Part shown: positions 1 to 5,939 of the stretch, piece after piece
Numbering within the stretch: the stretch's first letter is position 1
Layout: each line of letters starts with the position of its first letter
Origin: Hyphomicrobiaceae bacterium
Lineage (GTDB): Bacteria; Pseudomonadota; Alphaproteobacteria; Rhizobiales; Hyphomicrobiaceae
Direction: 5' to 3'
NCBI GenBank assembly: GCA_025359005.1
Contig: JANYHP010000096.1
Coordinates: forward strand, 1 to 12,373
Length of the DNA stretch: 12,373 nucleotides
Made by a program: the position numbers and the translations under genes
The notes under the pieces: model-generated
Seen by the model: the letters and a program-made list of their open reading frames with translations, nothing else
What the model was told of the DNA's origin: nothing
Database searches by the model: none

Positions 1-173
1 CCATGTCGGCCAAGGCCGTGGCCAGCGTGGCCGGCGGCATCGTCGTGTACTGGCTCATCGAAAAGCCGTTGACGCGCCTTGCCTTCGGGTGGCGACGTGC
101 ACCGAGCGTGGATAGCAAGCGCGCCGCGCCGGGGACTGTCCGGACGCGTGCCGCTGTTCGCGCTGCAACTTGA
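1..173 (+). CDS. C-terminal fragment of a membrane acyltransferase (acyltransferase 3 / OafA-like), cut by the window start
   Basis: The frame that is open from position 3 encodes at least 56 residues before TGA at 171-173. It contains a hydrophobic helix (VASVAGGIVVYWLIEKP) followed by an Arg/Ala-rich cytoplasmic-looking tail. The helix ending in 'YWLIEKPLTRL' is typical of the last transmembrane segment of acyltransferase family 3 proteins, which transfer acyl groups to surface sugars and end in a helix with an I-E-[KR]-P motif. The ATG at 3-5 is probably internal, because such proteins usually have 350-650 residues. It converges on the metallophosphoesterase gene, with only 15 bases between the two stop codons. 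The family call rests on one short motif, so it is moderate. The substrate cannot be inferred. Confidence 0.6.
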   Translation, partial: MSAKAVASVAGGIVVYWLIEKPLTRLAFGWRRAPSVDSKRAAPGTVRTRAAVRAAT

Positions 174-188
174 GCGGTTCGTGATCGG

Positions 189-971
189 TCAGCGAACGCG
201 ACCGGTCGCCAGTGCCATGGCCCATTCCGGGCGACCGTTTGCGGCGGCGCGGGCGGACGCGACGGCCCAGTCGTAGGCGATGGCGCGGTGTTCCACCGAC
301 CAGGCCCCGGATTGGTCGTCGAGGATGGCATAGCGGGCGTGCGGGCTGCCGGTTTCGCAGACGTGTGCCGGCGGGCTGTCGTCGACATAGGCCGGACAGC
401 CCACGGAGCCTGGGTTGACGATCAAGGTGCCCCCGATCTGGACGAGGCGCTGCACGTGAGTGTGGCCGCACAGCACAAGCGATGCCGTGAGCGAGCCGAG
501 TTGTTGCCTGATGCTCGCAACGGACGCCAGGCGCAGGGCGCCATCGGTCACCTGCTCAAGGAAATAGGTGGTGTCGCTGGTCGGCGTGCCGTGGCAGGCG
601 ACAACGCCCGGGAGTGGCTCCAGCGTCAAGGGCAGGGTCGCCAGTGCCTTGCAGGCGTCGGCGGCCAAGTCCCGCACCGCCTGGCGTTCCCAGGATCGCG
701 GATTGGCGGCGACCCGAAGCTGTGCCACCGCATAGCTGTTGGACGGACCGAGGCCTGCCACCGGGTCGCACAAGGCGCGGTCGTGATTGCCGCGCACCGT
801 TGGAAAGCCGAGGGTTGCGAGCCGCTCGTATGTCTCGCGCGGCCACAGGGGTCCCGAGACGACGTCGCCCAGATTGACGGTTTTGTCGACGCCTTGCCGG
901 CCGATGTCGGCGAGCACCGCATCCAGTGCCAGCACATTGCCGTGCACATCGGCGATGACAGCCAGCCGCAT
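189..971 (-). CDS. Metallophosphoesterase (calcineurin-like, YfcE/MJ0936-type)
   Basis: This 260-residue protein carries the full set of calcineurin-like metal ligands: D8-x-H10 (DVHGN), G35-D36, G61-N62-H63-D64, H127 (CHGTP) and G169-H170-T171-H172, followed by N186-PGSVG. These residues normally bind two divalent metals and hydrolyse phosphomonoesters or phosphodiesters. The length and the closing 'NPGSVG' fit the small YfcE/MJ0936-like phosphodiesterases, in which the cap region is short. There is no signal peptide, so it is probably cytoplasmic. The ATG at 971 lies four bases after the stop of the MerR-type regulator, so the two are almost certainly co-transcribed. The natural substrate is unknown, and annotation as a general phosphodiesterase is the safest call. 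Confidence 0.9.
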   Translation of the reverse strand: MRLAVIADVHGNVLALDAVLADIGRQGVDKTVNLGDVVSGPLWPRETYERLATLGFPTVRGNHDRALCDPVAGLGPSNSYAVAQLRVAANPRSWERQAVRDLAADACKALATLPLTLEPLPGVVACHGTPTSDTTYFLEQVTDGALRLASVASIRQQLGSLTASLVLCGHTHVQRLVQIGGTLIVNPGSVGCPAYVDDSPPAHVCETGSPHARYAILDDQSGAWSVEHRAIAYDWAVASARAAANGRPEWAMALATGRVR

Positions 972-975
972 GCGG

Positions 976-1512
976 TCAGCCGTCGTGCCGGTCGAGATGG
1001 TTGAGTGCGATGGTCTTGATGTCGCGCAGGTCCTTCAAGGCGCGGTCGATATCGGCGCGCTTTTTCATGAGGTCGGTGATGGTGTCCTCGACGCGCTGGA
1101 TGACTGCACGGGCCTGCGTGAGATGGTTGGGGTCGGCGTCGTAAAGGGCGAGCCAGTCGCGGATTTCCTCGAGCGAGAAGCCGAGGTTCTTGCCGCGCTG
1201 GATAAGATGGAGGCGGGCGCGCTCACGGCGGGTGTAGCTGCGTGCGACACCCTTGCGCGGCGGCGAGATCAAGCCCTTGGATTCGTAAAATCGGATCGCG
1301 CGCGTGGTGAGGCCAAACGCCTCGGCCAGTTCGCCGATGGTGAACTGCCGATCAGGGGCTTGCGGATCGAGCATGGCCGCGTCCGGCATGTCGTCGCGCG
1401 CTTTTTTACGCGGACCATCCTTTGCGGCCAGATCTCTCTTGGGCGCGCCATCTTTCGGGATGGCGTCCTTGGCGAGGCCGTCTTTCGGAAGTGTCACGTC
1501 TTTCACTGCCAT
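976..1512 (-). CDS. MerR-family transcriptional regulator, LiuR-like (cysteine-free) with a Lys/Asp-rich N-terminal extension
   Basis: From the ATG at 1512 the protein has 178 residues. Residues about 57-88 form the MerR winged helix-turn-helix (FTIGELAEAFGLTTRAIRFY, then ESKGLISPPRKG). After that come the second wing/helix region and a long amphipathic helix (about 132-166) suited to dimerisation. There is no cysteine anywhere, so the metal-thiol sensing of classical MerR, CueR or ZntR is excluded. This fits the MerR subgroup (LiuR type) known to control branched-chain amino-acid and fatty-acyl-CoA catabolism, and a fatty-acyl-CoA ligase gene lies upstream on the same strand. Residues 1-41 are an unusual low-complexity tract with repeated Lys-Asp(-Gly) units. 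A TTG 24 bases upstream (1536) or Met42 (1389) are alternative starts; none has a clear Shine-Dalgarno sequence. Probable operon with the downstream metallophosphoesterase. Confidence 0.85.
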   Translation of the reverse strand: MAVKDVTLPKDGLAKDAIPKDGAPKRDLAAKDGPRKKARDDMPDAAMLDPQAPDRQFTIGELAEAFGLTTRAIRFYESKGLISPPRKGVARSYTRRERARLHLIQRGKNLGFSLEEIRDWLALYDADPNHLTQARAVIQRVEDTITDLMKKRADIDRALKDLRDIKTIALNHLDRHDG

Positions 1513-1606
1513 GATCGCTGTCGGGGTGGCAGGCAACCGCCGCGCAGCGCCCAGAGGAATGCCCCATCGCGGGGCCTCGTTTGTGCCCTACGCTTGTGCG
1601 CTGTGC

Positions 1607-1626
1607 ACGTCAACGTCTGCGAACGT
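1607..1626. promoter_or_regulatory. Candidate MerR/LiuR-type operator upstream of the regulator gene
   Basis: ACGTCAACGT (1607-1616) is followed by a further ACGT at 1623-1626, about 95 bases upstream of the regulator's ATG. Read on the minus strand the core is GACGTTGACGT. The same layout, GACGTTTACGT, occurs upstream of the acyl-CoA ligase gene. LiuR-like MerR proteins are known to bind sites built on two closely spaced ACGT cores. Autoregulation is therefore plausible, but it is inferred only from motif sharing. Confidence 0.35.
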
Positions 1627-1647
1627 CACCTGAGGCCACGCCGGCCG

Positions 1648-1726
1648 CTAGTGCAGCGCATCTGACGTTTGGTACCCGTTTGCGGCAAGACTGGTGACCA
1701 AACGTCAGATGCAAAAGCTGCACTAG
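1648..1726 (-). repeat. CTAG-bounded palindromic repeat, copy 1 (subtype A, 79 bp)
   Basis: Outer arms CTAGTGCAGC (1648-1657) and GCTGCACTAG (1717-1726) pair over 10 bp. Inner arms GCATCTGACGTTTGGT (1658-1673) and ACCAAACGTCAGATGC (1697-1712) pair over 16 bp. A 23-base loop (1674-1696) and an AAAA bulge (1713-1716) complete it. When reverse-complemented it aligns with copy 2 along its whole length, including bulge position and the loop motif CACCA...TGCCGC..AA.GG. It has no coding capacity. It looks like a MITE or REP-type element, and TA/CTAG ends are compatible with mobilisation by an IS630/Tc1-type transposase. It could also form a hairpin in the fadD-merR transcript. Confidence 0.85.
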
Positions 1727-1739
1727 AAACCCAATGTTG

Positions 1740-1816
1740 CTAGTGTTCCTTATGGCGCTGACATTTGCTCACCAACATGCCGCGAAGGGAAGCAAATGTC
1801 AGCGCCGGAACACTAG
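1740..1816 (+). repeat. CTAG-bounded palindromic repeat, copy 2 (subtype B, 77 bp), abutting the ligase stop codon
   Basis: Outer arms CTAGTGTTCC (1740-1749) and GGAACACTAG (1807-1816) pair over 10 bp. Inner arms GGCGCTGACATTTGCT (1754-1769) and AGCAAATGTCAGCGCC (1791-1806) pair over 16 bp. The loop is 21 bases (1770-1790) and a TTAT bulge sits at 1750-1753. It ends one base from the ligase stop codon, so a transcript leaving that gene folds into a 26-bp stem at once. This may stabilise the mRNA 3' end or terminate transcription, though there is no clear U-tract. A second subtype-B copy, inverted relative to this one, starts at 12327. Confidence 0.9.
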
Positions 1817-1817
1817 C

Positions 1818-3536
1818 TCAGCCTGCGATCGGCTTGGCCCGCTCCTCCGCCTGGAGTTCCTTCTTGGACAATTTGCCGATCATGGTTTTCGGCAGCTCGG
1901 CGCGGAACTCGATTTCGGCTGGCATCTCGATCCTGGAGAGGCGTGGCTCGAGGTGCTTGCGGATGTCTTCCACTGTCGCCGTCTGGCCGGGTTTCAGCTT
2001 GATGAAGGCTTTTGGTGCCTCGCCGCGATACCGGTCCTTGATCCCTATGACAGTCACCTCCTCGACGGCGGGATGCTCGTAGATCTTTTCCTCCAGATGG
2101 CGCGGATAGACCTTGAACCCAGAGCAGATGATCATGTCCTTGATGCGGTCAACGATGAAGATGAACCCTTCGTGGTCCATGTAGCCCACATCGCCGGTCC
2201 GCAGAAAATCGCCGATGAAGGTCTCAGCGGTCGCCTCGGGCTTCTTGTAGTACCCCTTCATGACTTGCGGACCTTTGATGCAGATCTCGCCGGGCTGGCC
2301 GAGCGGCACCTCTCGCTCGGGGTGGCCGACCTCGCGAATGGAGATGATGGTGCCAGGCATCGGCTGACCGATGGACCCGGCCTTGGCGCGTCCGTCGAGC
2401 GGATTGGCTGTGGCGCCGGGCGACGTTTCGGACAAGCCATAGGCTTCAATGACCTGCGCACCGGTCAGCGCCTCGAAGCCCTTCTTGACTTCAGCGGGAA
2501 GCGGCGCCCCGCCCGACAGGCAGATCTTGAGCGACCGGAGGTCCAGCGTCTTGGCGTCCTTGTGGTTCATGATGGCGCTGAAAATGGTCGGCACGCCGGG
2601 CATGATGGTCGGCTTGGCCTTGGCTATCAGCTTGATGGTGTCGTCGAGGACGAAGCGCGGCATGATGATGATCTCGGCACCCTCGGCGATCCCGAAATTC
2701 ATCACGCCGCTCATGGCGAACACATGGAAGAACGGCAGGATGCCGAGCACGCGCTCTGCGCCGTCCGTCGTCAGGTTGCGCGTCCAGGCGCGCGACTGCT
2801 GGACGTTGATGGTCAGGTTGGCGTGGGTGAGCATCGCCGCTTTGGGCGTGCCGGTGGTGCCGCCGGTGTATTGCAGTACGGCAATGTCCTCCAAGGGATC
2901 GATCGCCACCGGCGCATATTTGCCGTCGTTGTCGACGATGGATTCGGCGAGCACCACCTTTCCAGCCGCCTTCGAGGTTGCGATGTGCGCCAGCTCCTTG
3001 CTGCGGAACAGGCGGAACATGACCGATTTGGTGGCCGGGAGAAGGGTTGGGAACGAGGCGACGATGGCGCGCGCAAGAGTGCCTGCCGTGAGCAGGGCCT
3101 CGATCTTGTCGAACAGCACTTTGAGGTCCAGCGTGACCATGATTTCGGTGTCGCTGTCGCGGACCTGGAAGGCAAGTTCTTCGACCGTATACAAGGGGTT
3201 GTAATTGACGACGGTGCCACCGGCCTGAAGAATTGCGTAGTAGTAGACGATGAACGTTGGGCAATTGGGCAGGAACAGTCCGACCTTGGTGCCCTTCTTG
3301 ACGCCCAGCGCCTGCAGCCCCTTGGTCACATGATCGACCTGACGGCCGATATCACCGTAGGTCAGCGTGCTGCCAAGAAACTGCGTCGCGGGCCGATTGG
3401 CGTACTTGGCGACTGAGCCAGCGAGCAGCGTTGGCACGGCGAGCGGAACGAATATTTCATTCCAATCAACATGTTGCGGGTAGTGCGTGAGCCACGGGGC
3501 CTGGTTCGATTTGGCGGTATCGGCGGCAACGGTCAT
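1818..3536 (-). CDS. fadD: Long-chain fatty-acid--CoA ligase (AMP-forming acyl-CoA synthetase)
   Basis: This 572-residue ANL-superfamily enzyme activates a carboxylic acid as acyl-AMP and then as acyl-CoA. Motifs in order are the AMP-binding P-loop YTGGTTGTPK (223-232), AYGLSET (365-371), TGDVG (447-451), the hinge D463-RIKD, SGFKVYP (472-478) and the C-terminal catalytic Lys555 in PKTMIGKLSKKEL. Length and N-terminus (WLTHYP...W) fit bacterial FadD-type ligases; a dicarboxylate (PimA-like) ligase is the main alternative and chain length cannot be read from sequence. The ATG at 3536 has a strong Shine-Dalgarno, GGGAGGA (3547-3541). The gene is divergent from an ACP-ketosynthase pair and precedes a MerR-type regulator. 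Its stop codon touches a palindromic repeat. The ACGT-type motif at 3751-3760 lies 215 bases upstream. Confidence 0.92.
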   Translation of the reverse strand: MTVAADTAKSNQAPWLTHYPQHVDWNEIFVPLAVPTLLAGSVAKYANRPATQFLGSTLTYGDIGRQVDHVTKGLQALGVKKGTKVGLFLPNCPTFIVYYYAILQAGGTVVNYNPLYTVEELAFQVRDSDTEIMVTLDLKVLFDKIEALLTAGTLARAIVASFPTLLPATKSVMFRLFRSKELAHIATSKAAGKVVLAESIVDNDGKYAPVAIDPLEDIAVLQYTGGTTGTPKAAMLTHANLTINVQQSRAWTRNLTTDGAERVLGILPFFHVFAMSGVMNFGIAEGAEIIIMPRFVLDDTIKLIAKAKPTIMPGVPTIFSAIMNHKDAKTLDLRSLKICLSGGAPLPAEVKKGFEALTGAQVIEAYGLSETSPGATANPLDGRAKAGSIGQPMPGTIISIREVGHPEREVPLGQPGEICIKGPQVMKGYYKKPEATAETFIGDFLRTGDVGYMDHEGFIFIVDRIKDMIICSGFKVYPRHLEEKIYEHPAVEEVTVIGIKDRYRGEAPKAFIKLKPGQTATVEDIRKHLEPRLSRIEMPAEIEFRAELPKTMIGKLSKKELQAEERAKPIAG

Positions 3537-3711
3537 CGCGTCCTCCCGGGCCGGGCATGAAAAGCCTGCCCTTATGCCCTAATAGATCATGCTTCTAAGG
3601 CCTAAGGCCAGCGCCGTCGACAGCCCCGCTGCGGGAACGATGAATGGCACGGCCACGACCTTTGCGGTTGGGACCCAGACAAAATGCGCGCTGATCCATA
3701 CACGGCTTGTC

Positions 3712-3747
3712 GGACTTGGCTGGCTGGACTTGGCTGGCTGGACTTGG
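3712..3747. repeat. 14-bp tandem repeat, 2.6 copies
   Basis: The unit GGACTTGGCTGGCT occurs at 3712-3725 and 3726-3739 without mismatch, followed by a partial GGACTTGG at 3740-3747. It ends three bases before the ACGT-type candidate operator. The repeat number could vary between strains and so change the spacing of upstream promoter elements. Confidence 0.85.
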
Positions 3748-3750
3748 GTG

Positions 3751-3760
3751 ACGTTTACGT
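3751..3760. promoter_or_regulatory. Candidate MerR/LiuR-type operator in the ligase/ACP divergent region
   Basis: ACGTTTACGT, preceded by GGGTG, gives GGTGACGTTTACGT. The regulator upstream region, read on the minus strand, contains both GGTGACGTT and GACGTTGACGT. The shared core is GACGTT[TG]ACGT. It lies 215 bases upstream of the ligase ATG and 257 bases upstream of the ACP ATG, so it could serve either gene. The assignment is based on motif sharing only. Confidence 0.35.
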
Positions 3761-4016
3761 ATATCGGACGTGAAACCTTGCGGCGGGGTTCCGTCCGCAG
3801 TAGCAGTTGCTTGACTAGCAGTCACTTGGATCGCGCCCCCCCCAGCCACTGGCCGGGACCGGCGTCGGTCCGAACTGACCTCGCGGCGTCCCGGTGTTCC
3901 GAGGGCGGCCTAAAGGATGGCGGGCGCGATGAAGCGTTGCGCGACCGTGCGGTTAAATGAGGGACGCCGGCTGGCTTGGCAACGAGCGCAGGGCTGGGCG
4001 TCGTTTGGAGAGAGCA

Positions 4017-4274
4017 ATGGACGAAGTTGCAACCAAGATCGTCGACATCCTCAAGAAGCACATGAAGGAGCCGCGCGACGATATCGGTCTCAATACGGCA
4101 CTGACGGACCTCAAGATCGAGTCGCTCGATCTCGCTATGATCGTCTTCGACATCGAGGACAGCTTCGGCATCGAGATCCCCTATAACGCCAATGAAACCG
4201 GCGACGCGGGCGACTTCAAGACGGTTGGTTCCGTGGTCGAGAAAGTCCGCGGTTTGTCGGCTGCGAAGGCCTGA
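4017..4274 (+). CDS. Acyl carrier protein, NodF-like
   Basis: This 85-residue acidic protein has the four-helix ACP pattern. Ser36, in IES36LDLAMIVFDIEDSFG, is the expected 4'-phosphopantetheine attachment site. The usual Asp-Ser-Leu triplet is Glu-Ser-Leu here. The run 'FDIEDSFGIEIPYNA' matches helix II/III of ACPs. The ATG at 4017 is preferred over an upstream in-frame ATG at 3957 because GGAG (4007-4010) sits six bases before it and the ACP fold starts there. A ketosynthase gene follows after 275 bases on the same strand. The ESL triplet and the C-terminal 'VRGL' resemble NodF-type specialised ACPs more than housekeeping AcpP. It probably carries acyl intermediates for the neighbouring synthase. 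Confidence 0.92.
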   Translation: MDEVATKIVDILKKHMKEPRDDIGLNTALTDLKIESLDLAMIVFDIEDSFGIEIPYNANETGDAGDFKTVGSVVEKVRGLSAAKA

Positions 4275-4549
4275 CCGCGGTCCGTTTAGTCGACGATGCA
4301 CGTGGGGCGCGGCGCCCGCTACCCTGGTGTCGGGTCTGGTGTCGGGGACGCGTAGTCGCCCTGCCACGATAGCGGTCGCTCACGCGGCAAGGTCTGCTTT
4401 CGGGGAGCGGGCCGCGTTCTGGACTGTGCCCAGCCGGGCCGCTGCCCAGAACTTGTTCAGAAAAATATTCGGGGGCGTCGTGCCGGTTGCCGCCTACCGT
4501 CGGCCAGCCGGGTAATGTTGTTTGTCTCGAGTGCTGGTGGTATCGCCCA

Positions 4550-5821
4550 ATGACGAAGTCCAAGTCCGCAAAGATCAACTCCAACGGCACTCCGAAGCGC
4601 CGCGTCGTCGTCACCGGCATGGGTGCGGTTACGCCGATCGGCCTGACGGTGCCTGACTTCTGGGCGTCGATCAAGGCCGGCAAATGCGGTGTCAGTGAAC
4701 TTGGTGGTTTCCCCATCGACGACCTGAAGATCCTGATCGCCGCGCAGATCAAAGAACTCGACCACAAGGCGCGCCTCAGTCACTTCAAGCGCGACAAGTT
4801 CGTCACGATGGCGGACCGCTACTCCTGGTTCGCCGCCATGGCGGCCGACGAAGCCGTGAAGATGAGCGGGTTGGAAGTCCCCTTTGTCGATCCCTACCGC
4901 ACAGCGTGCATCATCGGTTCGGGCGCCGGCGGGCTGGTCACCACTGAAATCGCCTATCGCGATCTCTTCATCCTGAAGAAGAAGGCGACGCACCCGCTCA
5001 CCCTGCTGCGCATCATCGGCTCGTCGGGCGCCGCCCACGTCGGCATCGAATTCGGCGTCAAGGGCCCGACGTTCGCGACCTGCAGCGCCTGCTCGACGGC
5101 AACCCACGCGATCGGCCTCGCCAAGGACTACATCGCCAACGGCGTCGTCGACGTGGCGATCGCGGGCGCCTCGGAAAGCGTGATCAACTATGGCACCATG
5201 CGCGCCTGGCAGGCGCTGCACGTGCTGTCGCCGGAGGGCTGCTTCCCGTTCTCCAAGAAGCGCAACGGGACGGTGCTGGGCGAGGGTGCCGGCATCCTGC
5301 TGCTGGAAGAGTACGAACATGCCAAGGCGCGCGGCGCCACCATCCTGGCCGAACTGACCGGCTATGGCATGACGTCTGACAGCTCCGACATGGTCAAGCC
5401 GTCGGTCGAAGGCCCGCGCGAGGCGATGCGGCTGGCACTCGAGGACGCCGGCCTCGCGCCGAACGACATCGGCTATCTGAACGCCCATGGCACCGCGACC
5501 ATGGACAACGACCGCAACGAGACCAAGGCCATCAAAGAGCTGTTCGGCGACTACGCCTACAAGCTGCCGGTGTCGTCCACCAAGTCCATGCACGGCCACC
5601 CGCTGGGTGCTGGTGGCGGCATCGAAGCGGTGGCGTCGATCATGGCGTTGCGCGAGGGCTTCCTGCCGCCGACGATCGGGCTCAACGATCCCGATCCCGA
5701 GTGCGATCTCGACTACGTGCCCAACGTCGGCCGCGCCAAGAAGCTGGCCCATGTCATGTCGAACTCGTTCGCCTTCGGCGGCCTCAACGCCGTGCTGGTG
5801 TTCAGCGAAGCGGACGCCTGA
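4550..5821 (+). CDS. Beta-ketoacyl-ACP synthase (KAS II type), NodE-like
   Basis: This 423-residue thiolase-fold condensing enzyme extends acyl-ACP with malonyl-ACP. The Cys-His-His triad is visible: Cys181 in CSACSTATHAIG, His313 in NAHGTATMDNDRNE and His350 in STKSMHGHPLGAGGG, with the Phe gate region SNSFAFGGLN near 404-413. The start VVVTGMGAVTPIG is typical of FabF. 'SACS.A.HAI', 'AHGT.T...D.NET.AIK..FGD.AY' and 'DPDP.CDLD..PNV' recall rhizobial NodE more than FabF, and an ACP of NodF type lies just upstream. I infer a dedicated fatty-acyl modification unit, although there are no nodulation genes or nod box in view. The ATG at 4550 is chosen where homology begins; its ribosome-binding site is weak (GGTGG). 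The first 15 residues are a Lys/Ser-rich extension. Confidence 0.93.
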   Translation: MTKSKSAKINSNGTPKRRVVVTGMGAVTPIGLTVPDFWASIKAGKCGVSELGGFPIDDLKILIAAQIKELDHKARLSHFKRDKFVTMADRYSWFAAMAADEAVKMSGLEVPFVDPYRTACIIGSGAGGLVTTEIAYRDLFILKKKATHPLTLLRIIGSSGAAHVGIEFGVKGPTFATCSACSTATHAIGLAKDYIANGVVDVAIAGASESVINYGTMRAWQALHVLSPEGCFPFSKKRNGTVLGEGAGILLLEEYEHAKARGATILAELTGYGMTSDSSDMVKPSVEGPREAMRLALEDAGLAPNDIGYLNAHGTATMDNDRNETKAIKELFGDYAYKLPVSSTKSMHGHPLGAGGGIEAVASIMALREGFLPPTIGLNDPDPECDLDYVPNVGRAKKLAHVMSNSFAFGGLNAVLVFSEADA

Positions 5822-5853
5822 CCAGCGCCCCGGGAAGCACAAAAAGACTGAGG

Positions 5854-5931
5854 GTCCGGGAGCTGTGCTCCCGGTTGGGTGCAGGGCGAAAGTCCTGCTC
5901 GCGGAGCGAAGTCCCTCCGCAAGCGCCGGAC
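5854..5931 (+). other. Cluster of three adjacent hairpins before rsmD, possible structured RNA element
   Basis: Three stem-loops follow each other in the 118-base gap between the ketosynthase and rsmD. The first is CCGGGAG-CTGTG-CTCCCGG (5856-5874, 7 bp). The second is GCAGGGC-GAAA-GTCCTGC (5881-5898, 7 bp including one G.U, closed by a GNRA tetraloop). The third is GCGGAG...CTCCGC (5901-5920, 6 bp). An outer stem, GTCCGG (5854-5859) with CCGGAC (5926-5931), could enclose all three but competes with the first hairpin. There is no U-tract, so a classical terminator is unlikely. I do not recognise a known riboswitch; a leader element for rsmD or a REP-like hairpin cluster are the options. Confidence 0.5.
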
Positions 5932-5939
5932 GCCTGATC

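Larger units (their letters stand above)
3537..4016. other. Divergent intergenic region between the acyl-CoA ligase and the acyl carrier protein genes
   Basis: These 480 bases hold no convincing gene; the small open frames lack family features and ribosome-binding sites. Next to the ligase start is an inverted repeat, GGGCAT (3553-3558) with ATGCCC (3574-3579), which would fold in the ligase mRNA leader just upstream of its Shine-Dalgarno. Further out are a 14-bp tandem repeat (3712-3747), an ACGT-TT-ACGT motif (3751-3760) and a 13-bp palindrome, TGACT-AGC-AGTCA (3812-3824). Both divergent promoters must lie here or close by, but I could not assign convincing -35/-10 pairs. Confidence 0.6.

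Noticed and set aside
1734..3416. A 560-codon open frame on the + strand opposite the acyl-CoA ligase
   Set aside because: His/Asp/Gly-rich with no domain; it is the usual antisense shadow of a GC-rich gene, while the opposite strand shows every ANL motif.
3812..3824. TGACT-AGC-AGTCA palindrome as an operator
   Set aside because: Short, single copy and not placed relative to a promoter I could identify.
3589..3960. A 123-codon + strand frame in the ligase/ACP spacer
   Set aside because: Includes the 14-bp tandem repeat and the candidate operator, no ribosome-binding site, no family features.
4305..4317. GGGCGCGGCGCCC hairpin after the ACP gene as a terminator
   Set aside because: Stem of only about 5 bp with a 3-base loop and no T-tract; chance is likely in such GC-rich DNA.
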